Of a stretch of 64,000 bases of DNA, positions 26,375 through 34,833 are shown piece by piece (the stretch's first letter is position 1; every line of letters starts with the position of its first letter). The position numbers and the translations under genes were made by a program. The stretch lies in the NCBI GenBank assembly GCA_037200045.1, contig JBBCHM010000001.1:1364001-1428000 (forward strand). The letters run 5' to 3'. The stretch is from Rhizomicrobium sp. (GTDB lineage Bacteria; Pseudomonadota; Alphaproteobacteria; Micropepsales; Micropepsaceae). Under the pieces are notes generated by a model. It searched no databases. It was not told the origin of the DNA and saw only the letters and a program-made list of their open reading frames with translations.

Positions 26375-28573
26375 ATGTCTGATCTCCTGCTCGAACTTTT
26401 CAGCGAAGAAATCCCCGCGCGCATGCAGGCGCAGGCGGCGAAGGACCTGGAGCGCCTCGTCGTCGGCGCGTTGTCGGATCGCGGGCTCCTGTTCGAAGGC
26501 GTCAAGGCGTTCGCCGGGCCGCGGCGGCTGACGCTGGTGGTGAGCGGCCTGCCGGCGAAGCAGCCGAACGTCAGCGAGGAAAAGAAAGGCCCGCGCGTCG
26601 GCGCGCCGGACAAGGCGGTGCAGGGTTTTCTGCGCTCGGCCGGCGTGCGGCTCGAAGATTGCGTGACGCGCGACGACGGCAAGGGCGAGTTCTATGTCGC
26701 GATCATCGAACTGAAAGGCCGCGCGACCGCCGACGTGATCGCGGAATTCCTGCCCGACGTTCTGGCCAAGCTGCCCTGGCCCAAATCGATGCGCTGGCCG
26801 CAAACGACCAATACGCCGGTGCGCTGGGTGCGGCCGCTGCATGCGATCCTGTGCACGCTGGACGGCGAGGTCGTGTCGTTCACGTTTGCCGGGGTGACCA
26901 GCAATAACCGCACGCGGGGCCACCGCTTCCTGTCGAGCGGCGAGATCGAGGTCAAGCGGTTCGAGGACTATGCGAAGAAGCTGCGCGACGCGCATGTCGT
27001 GCTCGACGCCGAGGAGCGCAAGGCGATCATCTTCGAGGGCATGAAGGGCGCCGCCTTCGTGCATGGGCTGGAGATGATCCCGGACGAGGGCCTTCTGGAT
27101 GAGGTCGCGGGGCTGGTGGAATGGCCGGTGGTGCTGATCGGCGCCATCGAGGACCAGTTCATGGACGTGCCGCCGGAGATTTTGCAGACGGCGATGCGGA
27201 CGCATCAGAAATATTTCAGCCTGCGCGATCCGGCGACCGGCAAGTTCGCGAGCCGCTTCGCACTGGTGGCGAATATGATCGCCGACGACGGCGGCATCAA
27301 CATCGTCGCCGGCAACGAGCGCGTGCTGCGGGCGCGGTTGAGCGATGCGAAATTCTTCTGGGACCAGGACCGCAAACGCACCCTGGAAAGCCGCGTCGAG
27401 GACCTGAAGGCCATCGTGTTCCACGCCAAGCTTGGGACGCAGTACGAGCGGGTCGAGCGCATCGAAGCGCTGGCCGGCGAAATCGCCGAGAAGATCGGCG
27501 CCGATGTCGCGAAGGCGAAACGCGCCGCGCGCCTGTGCAAGGCGGATTTGACGACCGGCGTCGTCGGCGAATTCCCCGAGCTGCAAGGCGTGATGGGCAG
27601 GTACTACGCGCTTAATGACGGGGAAGATTCCGCAGTCGCCGATGCCATCCGTGATCACTATAAGCCCCAAGGCCCCACTGATGTGGTGCCGTCAAGTGCA
27701 GAAGCCGTTGCCACTGCACTGGCAGACAAGCTTGACCAATTGATTGGTTTCTTCGCGGCTGACGAGAAGCCGAGCGGCTCGGGCGATCCCTATGCGCTAC
27801 GTAGGGCAGCGCTTGGCGTAATTCGTCTGATACTTTCATCTGGAATACGATTACGGCTTGCGTCGCTCGAAAGCCCAGTGTCGACGCACATTCTTCGATT
27901 CGACATCGAAGAATTGGCGGAAATGCGTATTTCAAATAAGCTGGCGAGGGACGATGGCCCGCGCTTGCATCCCAACCCTGTCGTCCATCGCATATTGCGA
28001 GTCAAAGCGGAAGACGCTGCTGCCTACGATAAGGTTGTTGGAATTTCAAACGATTTGCTTGGTTTCTTCGCCGACCGCCTGAAAGTCGCCCTTCGCGAAA
28101 AAGGTACACGTCACGATCTGATCGACGCCGTGTTCTCGCTCGGCAATGAGGACGATCTCGTGCGTCTCGTGGCCCGGGTCGAGGCGTTGCAGGCGTTCCT
28201 CAAGACCGACGACGGTGCGAACCTGCTCACCGCCTATCGCCGTGCGGCGAATATCCTCAAGGCCGAGGAGAAAAAGGACAAGATCGCCTATGACGGCGAG
28301 CCGGACCCCGAGGCGTTCGCCCTCCCGGAAGAGAAGGCGCTGTTCGTCGAACTCGCCACCGCGTCCGAACTCATCAAGGCCGAGATCGAGCGCGAGCGCT
28401 TCGCCGAGGCGATGGGCGTGATGGCGCGGCTGCGCGGGCCGGTCGATGCCTTCTTCGAGAAGGTCACGGTGAACGACAAGGACGCGGGGTTGCGCAAGAA
28501 CCGGCTGCTGCTGCTGTCGCGGCTGCGCGCCGTGCTGCACACGGTGGCGGATTTTTCGAAGATCGAGGGGTAG
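26375..28573 (+). CDS. glyS: Glycyl-tRNA synthetase beta subunit
   Basis: A 732-residue protein of normal length, opening MSDLLLELFSEEIPARMQAQ, with RWPKSMRW-type and NERVLRARLSDAKFFWDQDRK family blocks and a C-terminal anticodon-binding-like domain. It recognises tRNA-Gly. The reading frame is intact, but about 27,590-28,130 (residues roughly 405-585) is visibly poorer in GC (47-52% in sampled 60-bp lines). Codons such as TTG, ATA and CTT are rare in the flanks. This suggests replacement of the middle of the gene by homologous DNA from a lower-GC relative. Confidence 0.95.
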   Translation: MSDLLLELFSEEIPARMQAQAAKDLERLVVGALSDRGLLFEGVKAFAGPRRLTLVVSGLPAKQPNVSEEKKGPRVGAPDKAVQGFLRSAGVRLEDCVTRDDGKGEFYVAIIELKGRATADVIAEFLPDVLAKLPWPKSMRWPQTTNTPVRWVRPLHAILCTLDGEVVSFTFAGVTSNNRTRGHRFLSSGEIEVKRFEDYAKKLRDAHVVLDAEERKAIIFEGMKGAAFVHGLEMIPDEGLLDEVAGLVEWPVVLIGAIEDQFMDVPPEILQTAMRTHQKYFSLRDPATGKFASRFALVANMIADDGGINIVAGNERVLRARLSDAKFFWDQDRKRTLESRVEDLKAIVFHAKLGTQYERVERIEALAGEIAEKIGADVAKAKRAARLCKADLTTGVVGEFPELQGVMGRYYALNDGEDSAVADAIRDHYKPQGPTDVVPSSAEAVATALADKLDQLIGFFAADEKPSGSGDPYALRRAALGVIRLILSSGIRLRLASLESPVSTHILRFDIEELAEMRISNKLARDDGPRLHPNPVVHRILRVKAEDAAAYDKVVGISNDLLGFFADRLKVALREKGTRHDLIDAVFSLGNEDDLVRLVARVEALQAFLKTDDGANLLTAYRRAANILKAEEKKDKIAYDGEPDPEAFALPEEKALFVELATASELIKAEIERERFAEAMGVMARLRGPVDAFFEKVTVNDKDAGLRKNRLLLLSRLRAVLHTVADFSKIEG

Positions 28574-28579
28574 GTCATG

Positions 28580-28687
28580 TCTCCCGCTTGCGGGAGAGGT
28601 CGACGGCGCGAAGCGGCGTCGGGTGAGGGGATGGCGCAGGCCCTCACCCGCTCGCTGCGCTCGCGACCTCTCCCGCTCCGCGGGAGA
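28580..28687. repeat. Large inverted repeat (cruciform-type intergenic element)
   Basis: A 108-bp element between glyS and the DUF4242 gene. TCTCCCGCTTGCGGGAGA at the left is mirrored by TCTCCCGCTCCGCGGGAGA at the right. Inside them GAGGTCG pairs with CGACCTC and CGGGTGAGGG with CCCTCACCCG, so the whole can fold into one long branched hairpin. It may also terminate both convergent genes. It is unrelated in sequence to the TGTCAT family. Confidence 0.75.
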
Positions 28688-28694
28688 GATTAAA

Positions 28695-28982
28695 TCACGC
28701 CCCGTCCTTTTCCGTCGTCGGGTCGATCATCTTGCGGATCTCGGTGATCTTGGTCGCGGGGAATCCGGAGAGCTCGGCGTGCTTCTTGATGATCGCCTCG
28801 TCCTTGGCGAGGTAGACGCAGAACGTCTTGTCCGCCGCCACATAGCTCTCCTGCCACTGGATGTCCGGGCCGAGCTCCTTCAGCACCTTGTTGGACTGGG
28901 CGGCGGCGCCCTTGAGCTGCTCGCGCTCGAAGGAGCCGACGGCGGGGATGTCGCGTTCGATGATGAATTTTCGCAAGGTCAT
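28695..28982 (-). CDS. DUF4242 (SCO4226-like) protein
   Basis: A 95-residue protein beginning MTLRKFIIERDIPAVGSFEREQL, with VAADKTFCVYLAKDEAIIKKHAELSGFPATKITEI, a ferredoxin-like dimer fold annotated as DUF4242. SCO4226 of Streptomyces is a nickel-responsive member; no metal role is demonstrable here. ATG 28982 has GGAGGAG seven bases upstream, one of the best ribosome-binding sites in the window. Confidence 0.8.
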   Translation of the reverse strand: MTLRKFIIERDIPAVGSFEREQLKGAAAQSNKVLKELGPDIQWQESYVAADKTFCVYLAKDEAIIKKHAELSGFPATKITEIRKMIDPTTEKDGA

Positions 28983-29016
28983 GGCATCACTCCTCCTTGA
29001 ACGGGCCGGCGCCGGG

Positions 29017-29415
29017 TCAATTCCCGAGCGGCGGGATGAAGAAGAACACCCACATCGCCAGCACCGCGAAATTCGACAGCGCGAACAGTGCCGTCCTGTG
29101 CGAGCGCTTGTCATAGGTCAGGTGCACGGCGCTGTGGGCGGCGCGCAGGGCGACGTAGATCCAGGCCAGCCAGAGCATCGTGTCGTCGGTCCGCCCGGCG
29201 AGGATCGCCATCAGGCAGACGATGTAGAACAGGACCGGCATCTCCAGCAGGTCGGCGAAATTGGGATTGTGGGTGCCGCCGGGGATGTCGCCGGTGGCGC
29301 TGTTCTGCACCTCGGACCGGCCGCCGAACATCCGCCGCGCCGGAACGAACAAAAGGACGAAGAAGGTGATTCCGGCAAGCACGCCCATGGGCGCGAAAAG
29401 GGGGCTTTGGGTCAT
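29017..29415 (-). CDS. MAPEG-family membrane protein
   Basis: A 132-residue protein with four hydrophobic helices (about 9-27, 58-75, 82-98, 109-127). The MAPEG-like stretch HNPNFADLLEMPVLFYIVCL and WIYVALRAAHSAVHLTYDKRSHR place it in the eicosanoid/glutathione-metabolism membrane protein family. Bacterial members are mostly uncharacterised. It lies 34 bp upstream of the DUF4242 gene, in the same direction. Confidence 0.85.
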   Translation of the reverse strand: MTQSPLFAPMGVLAGITFFVLLFVPARRMFGGRSEVQNSATGDIPGGTHNPNFADLLEMPVLFYIVCLMAILAGRTDDTMLWLAWIYVALRAAHSAVHLTYDKRSHRTALFALSNFAVLAMWVFFFIPPLGN

Positions 29416-29486
29416 GAGCGAGTCCTGGGTGGCGGCGGGACGTTAGCGCTGTCACTCCGAACTGTCATGGGTGCATCGGGCGTGTT

Positions 29487-29556
29487 GTCATCTCGCCATG
29501 CGCCGGGATAGTGCTCTACGATCACCTGGGTGGCCCGCATTCGCGGGCCATGACAC
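29487..29556. repeat. Palindromic repeat, shorter variant of the TGTCAT family
   Basis: A 70-bp element from TGTCAT to ATGACA upstream of ppdK. Its right 34 bp (29523-29556) are an exact reverse complement of the left arm of copy 1 at 12417-12450. The left arm is degenerate (CTCGCCATGCGCCGGGA). It lies 21 bp before the ppdK start. Confidence 0.7.
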
Positions 29557-29577
29557 CGGTAGGATGCGGACAGGGCA

Positions 29578-32253
29578 ATGGCAAAGTGGGTCTATTCGTT
29601 CGGTAACGGCACCGCCGAGGGCGAGGCCGGGATGCGCAATCTGCTCGGCGGCAAGGGCGCGAACCTGGCCGAGATGAGCAATCTGGGGCTTCCCGTCCCG
29701 CCCGGCTTTTCCATCACCACCGAGGTCTGCACATATTATTATGCGCATGGCGAAACCTATCCGCCCGAGCTGAAGCCGGAGGCCGAGGCGGCGCTGGCGC
29801 GCATCGGCGAGCTGGCGGGCGGGCGGCTGGGCGATCCGGCGCGGCCGCTGCTGGTCTCGGTCCGGTCCGGCGCGCGGGTCTCGATGCCCGGCATGATGGA
29901 CACGGTGCTCAATCTCGGCCTCAACGCCGAGACGACGGAGGGCCTGGCCCGCATCACCGGCGACGCGCGCTTCGCCTACGATTCCTATCGCCGCTTCATC
30001 CAGATGTATTCCGACGTGGTGCTGGGCGTCGAACATTCGGTGTTCGAGGAAATCCTGGACAGCGAGAAGGAGGACCGGGGCTTCGAACTCGACACCGACC
30101 TCACGGCGGAGGACCTCAAGAAGATCGCCGGCCTGTTCAAGGCCCGCGTCGCCAAGACGCTGGGCCGGCCGTTCCCGGAAGACGTGCACGAGCAGCTCTG
30201 GGGCGCGATCGGCGCGGTGTTCGGCTCCTGGCAGAGCCCGCGCGCCAACACCTATCGCCGCATCCACAACATCCCGGAGGATTGGGGCACGGCGGTGACG
30301 GTGCAGGCGATGGTGTTCGGCAATCGCGGCGAGACCTCGGCCACCGGCGTCGCCTTCACGCGCGATCCCTCGACCGGCGAGAACATCCTTTATGGCGAGT
30401 TCCTGATCAACGCCCAGGGCGAGGACGTCGTCGCCGGTCTGCGCACGCCGCAATCGATCTCCAAGGCGGTGCGCGAGCGCCAGGGCGCCAAGCGGCCCTC
30501 GATGGAAGAGGCGATGCCCAAGGCCTTCGCCGAGCTGAAGGCGATCTGCGACCGGCTGGAGAACCACTACCGCGACATGCAGGACCTGGAATTCACGGTG
30601 CAGGAAGGCAAGCTCTTCATGCTCCAGACCCGCGGCGGCAAGCGCACGGCGGAGGCTGCGCTCAAGATCGCGGTGGACATGGAGCGCGAAGGGCTGATCG
30701 ACCGGCATGCCGCGGTGGCGCGCGTCGATCCCTCGGCGCTGGACCAGCTTCTGCATCCCACCCTCGATCCCAATTCGCCGCGCGAGCAGATCGCGGCCGG
30801 GCTGGCGGCGTCGCCGGGCGCGGCGACGGGCGAGGCGGTGTTCACCGCCGACGAGGCGGAGAAGCTCGCGGCCGAGAACCGCGACGTCATCCTGGTGCGC
30901 GCCGAGACCAGTCCGGAGGACATCCACGGCATGCACGCGGCCCGGGGCATCCTGACCGCGCGCGGCGGCATGACGAGCCATGCGGCGGTGGTGGCGCGCG
31001 GCATGGGGCGGCCCTGCGTCTCCGGCGCCGGCGCGATCAAGATCGACGTGGCGGGCGGGGTGATGGTCTGCGGCCGCCACACCATCCGGCGCGGCGATAT
31101 CATCACCATCGACGGCAGCAGCGGGACGGTGTTCAAGGGCCGGGTCGAGCTGCGCCAGCCGGAGCTGACGGGCGATTTCGGCGTGCTGATGGGCTGGGCG
31201 GATTCGATCCGTACGCTGAAGGTCCGCACCAACGCGGACACGCCGGAAGACGCCGCGACGGCGCGCAAATTCGGCGCCGAGGGCATCGGGCTGTGCCGCA
31301 CCGAGCACATGTTCTTCGACGCCGACCGCATTATCGCGGTGCGCCAGATGATCCTGGCCGACGTCAAGGCGGAGCGCGAGGCGGCGCTGGCCAAATTGCT
31401 GCCGATGCAGCGCCACGATTTCGAGGGCATCTTCAAGGCGATGGAGGGGCTTCCCGTCACCATCCGGCTGCTCGATCCGCCGCTGCACGAATTTTTGCCG
31501 CAAAAGGACGAGGAGATCGCGGAGGTGGCGCGCGCCGCCGGCAGCGATCCGGCGAAATTGCGCGCCCGCGCCATCGCGCTGCACGAATCCAATCCGATGC
31601 TGGGCCATCGCGGCGTGCGCCTCGGCATCACCTATCCCGAGATCTACGAGATGCAGGTGCGCGCCATCCTGGAGGCGGCGCTCAACGTGCAGGCGGCGGG
31701 CGGCGCACCGGTGCAACTGGAGATCATGGTGCCGCTGGTGGCGTTCAAGACCGAACTCGACCGCATCAAGGAGCGCATCGACGCGGTGGCCGCCGCGGTC
31801 GCCGCCGAGCGCGGCAAGGCGCCGGATTACATGGTCGGCACGATGATCGAGCTGCCGCGCGCCGCGCTGCGGGCGCGGGAGATCGCGGAGAGCGCCGAAT
31901 TCTTCTCCTTCGGCACCAACGATCTGACCCAGACGACGATCGGAATCAGCCGCGACGACGCCGGCGGCTTCCTCACCGAATATCTCAACAAGGGCCTGAT
32001 CGCGCGCGATCCGTTCGTCAGCATCGATGTCGACGGCGTCGGCGAACTCGTGCGCATCGCGGCGGAGCGCGGACGCGCGGCGCGCGCCAATCTCAAGCTC
32101 GGCATCTGCGGCGAGCATGGCGGCGATCCGGATTCGATCCGATTCTGTCACGACAGCGGCCTCGACTACGTGTCGTGTTCGCCGTTCCGCGTGCCCGTCG
32201 CGCGCCTCGCCGCGGCGCAGGCGGCGTTGGCGAATCGCAAACGCGGTGATTAA
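29578..32253 (+). CDS. ppdK: Pyruvate, phosphate dikinase
   Basis: An 891-residue protein with the three PPDK parts in order: ATP-grasp domain (LLGGKGANLAEMSNLGLPVPPGF at the start), the swivelling phosphohistidine domain RGGMTSHAAVVARGMGRPC with catalytic H468, and the C-terminal PEP/pyruvate TIM barrel with GICGEHGGDP (C844). It reversibly converts pyruvate, ATP and Pi into PEP, AMP and PPi, allowing gluconeogenesis or PPi-linked glycolysis in the cytoplasm. A short REP-like element precedes the start; no operon partner is evident. Confidence 0.95.
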   Translation: MAKWVYSFGNGTAEGEAGMRNLLGGKGANLAEMSNLGLPVPPGFSITTEVCTYYYAHGETYPPELKPEAEAALARIGELAGGRLGDPARPLLVSVRSGARVSMPGMMDTVLNLGLNAETTEGLARITGDARFAYDSYRRFIQMYSDVVLGVEHSVFEEILDSEKEDRGFELDTDLTAEDLKKIAGLFKARVAKTLGRPFPEDVHEQLWGAIGAVFGSWQSPRANTYRRIHNIPEDWGTAVTVQAMVFGNRGETSATGVAFTRDPSTGENILYGEFLINAQGEDVVAGLRTPQSISKAVRERQGAKRPSMEEAMPKAFAELKAICDRLENHYRDMQDLEFTVQEGKLFMLQTRGGKRTAEAALKIAVDMEREGLIDRHAAVARVDPSALDQLLHPTLDPNSPREQIAAGLAASPGAATGEAVFTADEAEKLAAENRDVILVRAETSPEDIHGMHAARGILTARGGMTSHAAVVARGMGRPCVSGAGAIKIDVAGGVMVCGRHTIRRGDIITIDGSSGTVFKGRVELRQPELTGDFGVLMGWADSIRTLKVRTNADTPEDAATARKFGAEGIGLCRTEHMFFDADRIIAVRQMILADVKAEREAALAKLLPMQRHDFEGIFKAMEGLPVTIRLLDPPLHEFLPQKDEEIAEVARAAGSDPAKLRARAIALHESNPMLGHRGVRLGITYPEIYEMQVRAILEAALNVQAAGGAPVQLEIMVPLVAFKTELDRIKERIDAVAAAVAAERGKAPDYMVGTMIELPRAALRAREIAESAEFFSFGTNDLTQTTIGISRDDAGGFLTEYLNKGLIARDPFVSIDVDGVGELVRIAAERGRAARANLKLGICGEHGGDPDSIRFCHDSGLDYVSCSPFRVPVARLAAAQAALANRKRGD

Positions 32254-32272
32254 TCCTTGTACGGACGATGCA

Positions 32273-32308
32273 GGAAAACCCTGGGTTTTCCGGCGTCAAA
32301 TGACGCCG
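32273..32308 (+). terminator. Tandem short hairpins after ppdK, possible terminator
   Basis: Two back-to-back palindromes, GGAAAACCC-T-GGGTTTTCC (32273-32291) and CGGCGTCA-AA-TGACGCCG (32291-32308), lie 20 bp after the ppdK stop. AATTTTTGATTT follows about 20 bp later. The loops are very tight and there is no immediate T-run, so termination is only plausible. Confidence 0.3.
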
Positions 32309-32446
32309 CGTCACGAATAAGCAATTTTTGATTTGACGATTCGATTTTTTGTCGGCACAAGCCGCGCTCACATCGAGGGCGGGGACCATTCGGAATTGTT
32401 TTTATCAAGTGAACTGAAATCCGAAAGAGTCGAGAAAGCCGAGATC

Positions 32447-33100
32447 ATGAAAACCAGAGATGCCTTGTCGCGATCCGATCGCGTGCTTGTCGGTGCGCTT
32501 GCCATCGTGCTCGCCACCGCGAGCGCCGCCGTCGGCGCTTCGCTCAATGCTCGTCCGCATACGGACGAAATACGCGTCATCAAGGTCGAGAAGCCGGTGG
32601 TGCGGGTCGTGCGCGCGCCGGCCATTCCTGCGACGATTCCGGTGCAGGGTTCGTCGACCAATGTCGTGCTGACGCGCCTTCTGCAGGAACACACCTGCCT
32701 CTCCGAGGTGATGTATTACGAGGCCCGCGGCGAGGGCGAGGAAGGCCAGAAGGCGGTCGCCGAAGTGGTCTTCCACCGCATGAACACGGGCAATTACGGC
32801 CATTCGATCTGCGCCGTGGTCTATGAGGGCGTGGGCACCGGCACCTGCCAGTTCAGCTTCGCCTGCGACGGCGCGCGCGAGGCGACGCACGAGCCCGGCC
32901 CGTGGCGCGAGGCGCAGGCCATCGCGGCCCGCATCATGGTCGGCGAGGAGCAGCTCCAGAATGCCACCAACGGCGCGGTGAACTTCCACACGACCGCCGT
33001 GCAGCCGGAGTGGTCGGACTCCGGCCACTATGTTCGCACGGTGCAGATCGGCAACCACGTCTTCTACCGCCGTGGCCGCGCCAAGCTGAACGGCGCATAG
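32447..33100 (+). CDS. SleB-like cell wall hydrolase
   Basis: A 217-residue protein with an N-terminal hydrophobic signal/anchor (VLVGALAIVLATASAAVGASL). The SleB/hydrolase_2 domain starts at LSEVMYYEARGEGEEGQKAVAEVVFHRMN with the conserved Glu and continues through GTCQFSFACDG, GAVNFHT and HVFYRR. Family members cut peptidoglycan as lytic transglycosylases or amidases; in non-sporulating alphaproteobacteria they remodel the wall. ATG 32447 is chosen because the signal segment follows directly. The 193-bp upstream region includes the hairpins after ppdK and AT-rich promoter-like sequence. Confidence 0.85.
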   Translation: MKTRDALSRSDRVLVGALAIVLATASAAVGASLNARPHTDEIRVIKVEKPVVRVVRAPAIPATIPVQGSSTNVVLTRLLQEHTCLSEVMYYEARGEGEEGQKAVAEVVFHRMNTGNYGHSICAVVYEGVGTGTCQFSFACDGAREATHEPGPWREAQAIAARIMVGEEQLQNATNGAVNFHTTAVQPEWSDSGHYVRTVQIGNHVFYRRGRAKLNGA

Positions 33101-33120
33101 TTCGCGCACTCTTGGAATAG

Positions 33121-33155
33121 AAAACGCCGGAGCGCGCCAAACGCTCCGGCGTTTT
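33121..33155. terminator. Bidirectional Rho-independent terminator
   Basis: A perfect 14-bp stem AAAACGCCGGAGCG / CGCTCCGGCGTTTT with loop CGCCAAA lies between the converging SleB-like and SDR genes. The A-run on one side and T-run on the other serve both directions. Confidence 0.9.
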
Positions 33156-33171
33156 GTTTGGCGGAGGGCGC

Positions 33172-33942
33172 TCAGAAATTCACACGCCGGCTGATTGCGC
33201 CGTCCACCAGCATGTTGATGCCGGTGGTGAAGGACGAAGCGGGACTCGCCAGGAACACGGCGGCGTTGGCGATGTCCTGCGGCGTCGCCATGCGGCCCGT
33301 CGGATTGCGTTCCATCGCGCCCTTGAACACGGCGGGCATGTTCTTCTCGATCATCTGCCACACGCCGCCGTCGAAATAGACCGTGCCGGGCGAGACGACA
33401 TTGGTGCGGATGTGCAGCTTGGCGTATTGCCGCGCCAGGCCCTTGGCGTAGTGGATCAGCGCCGCTTTGATCGGACCGTAGGAGCTGGCGCTGTCGCTCT
33501 CCGCCGCCGACACGGACGAGATGATCACGACGGCGGCATCGCCGTTCGCGGTCGCGGCCTTCTCCAGGAACGGCTTGGCGGCATCGAAGGCGTTGACGAT
33601 GCCGAGCACGTCGAGCTTGAAGTTCTGTTCCCAGGAGGCCGGATCGCCGCCTTGCGCCATCGCGCCGGCATTGGAGACGAGGATGTCGATGCCGCCGAGC
33701 TCGCCGCCCGCACCGGCGATCCACGCCTTGAGGGCTTCGCCGTCCATGATGTCGACCGGAGCGCCGGTCGCCTTGACGTCCTTGTCCTTCAGCGCCGCGA
33801 CCGCGTCTTTCACCTGGTCGGCGTTGCGGGCGCAGATCGCGACATTGGCGCCTTCGTTTGCCAGCGTGTCGGCGATGGCGCGCCCAATGCCGCGCGTGCC
33901 GCCGAGGATGACGGCGTTCTTGCCCTTGAGATGAAGGTCCAT
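33172..33942 (-). CDS. Short-chain dehydrogenase/reductase
   Basis: A 256-residue classical SDR. The cofactor motif GGTRGIGRAIA is at 14-24, NAG at about 91-93, then catalytic Ser in SSVSAAESDS and YGPIK (Tyr-x-x-x-Lys) near residue 155. The ICARN pattern after beta-2 would accept NADP(H). Substrate unknown. It follows nadC in the same direction after 33 bp and could be read from the nad operon, though functional linkage is not evident. Confidence 0.9.
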   Translation of the reverse strand: MDLHLKGKNAVILGGTRGIGRAIADTLANEGANVAICARNADQVKDAVAALKDKDVKATGAPVDIMDGEALKAWIAGAGGELGGIDILVSNAGAMAQGGDPASWEQNFKLDVLGIVNAFDAAKPFLEKAATANGDAAVVIISSVSAAESDSASSYGPIKAALIHYAKGLARQYAKLHIRTNVVSPGTVYFDGGVWQMIEKNMPAVFKGAMERNPTGRMATPQDIANAAVFLASPASSFTTGINMLVDGAISRRVNF

Positions 33943-33975
33943 GTGCGTCTCCGGATTGTTCCGGGCGCAGCTTAT

Positions 33976-34833
33976 CTAGAAGTCGAGCGCCACGTCGAGG
34001 TTCGGCGCGCTATGCGTGATCGCCCCGGAGGAGATGTAGTCGATGCCGGTTTCCGCGATGGCGCGGACGGTGGCGAGCGTGACGTTGCCGGAGGCTTCCA
34101 ATGTCGCGCGGCCCTTGGCCAGCGCGACGGCCTGGCGAAGCGTATCGGGCGTCATGTTGTCGAGCAGGATGGTGTCGACGCCCAGCGACAGAGCTTCTTC
34201 GAGTTGGGCGAGACTGTCCACTTCGAGTTCGATCCTCGCCATGTGGCCGAGGCCGGCGCGCACGCGTTCGATGGCGGGCTTGATGCCGCCGGCGGCGACG
34301 AGATGGTTGTCCTTGATCAGCACCGCGTCGTCGAGGCCGAAGCGGTGGTTGAAGCCGCCGCCGCAGCGCACCGCGTATTTCTCCAGCACGCGCAGGCCGG
34401 GCGTCGTCTTGCGGGTGCAGACGATGCGCGCTTTGGTGCCCGCGACCGCGTCGACCAGCGCCCGCGTCGCGGTGGCGACGCCGGAAAGATGGCCGGTGAA
34501 ATTCAGCGCGACGCGCTCGCCGGTCAGCACGCCGCGCGCCGGACCGGATATGACCGCGACGACCGTTCCGGCCTCCACCGTCGATCCGTCGGGCGCGCGG
34601 ACCTCGAACGAAAGAGAGGGATCGGCGAACCGAAAGGCGATCCGCGCCGCGATCAGTCCCGCGATGGTGCCCGGCTTGCGCGCCACGAGCTTCGCCGTCG
34701 CTTGGGTGTCGGCGGGAACCGTCAATTCGCTGGTGATGTCGCCGGCGCGGCCCAAATCCTCTTCGAGCGCATGGCGCACGATGGGCTCGACCAGCAGCGC
34801 GTGCGGCGTGCGTGCGAAGGGCAGGGCGATCAT
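33976..34833 (-). CDS. nadC: Nicotinate-nucleotide pyrophosphorylase (quinolinate phosphoribosyltransferase)
   Basis: A 285-residue protein with EDLGRAGDITSELTVP near the N-terminus, and ERVALNFTGHLSGVAT, CTRKTTPGLRVLEKYAVRCGGGFNHRFGL and ASGNVTLATVRAIAETGIDYIS in order. It converts quinolinate and PRPP to nicotinate mononucleotide. Its ATG overlaps the nadB stop by one base (TGATG), so it is translated with nadB. Third step of the de novo NAD operon. Confidence 0.95.
   Translation of the reverse strand: MIALPFARTPHALLVEPIVRHALEEDLGRAGDITSELTVPADTQATAKLVARKPGTIAGLIAARIAFRFADPSLSFEVRAPDGSTVEAGTVVAVISGPARGVLTGERVALNFTGHLSGVATATRALVDAVAGTKARIVCTRKTTPGLRVLEKYAVRCGGGFNHRFGLDDAVLIKDNHLVAAGGIKPAIERVRAGLGHMARIELEVDSLAQLEEALSLGVDTILLDNMTPDTLRQAVALAKGRATLEASGNVTLATVRAIAETGIDYISSGAITHSAPNLDVALDF

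Noticed and set aside
29488..32151. 887-codon open frame opposite ppdK
   Set aside because: ppdK accounts for every conserved block; the antisense product is low-complexity and lacks a ribosome-binding site.
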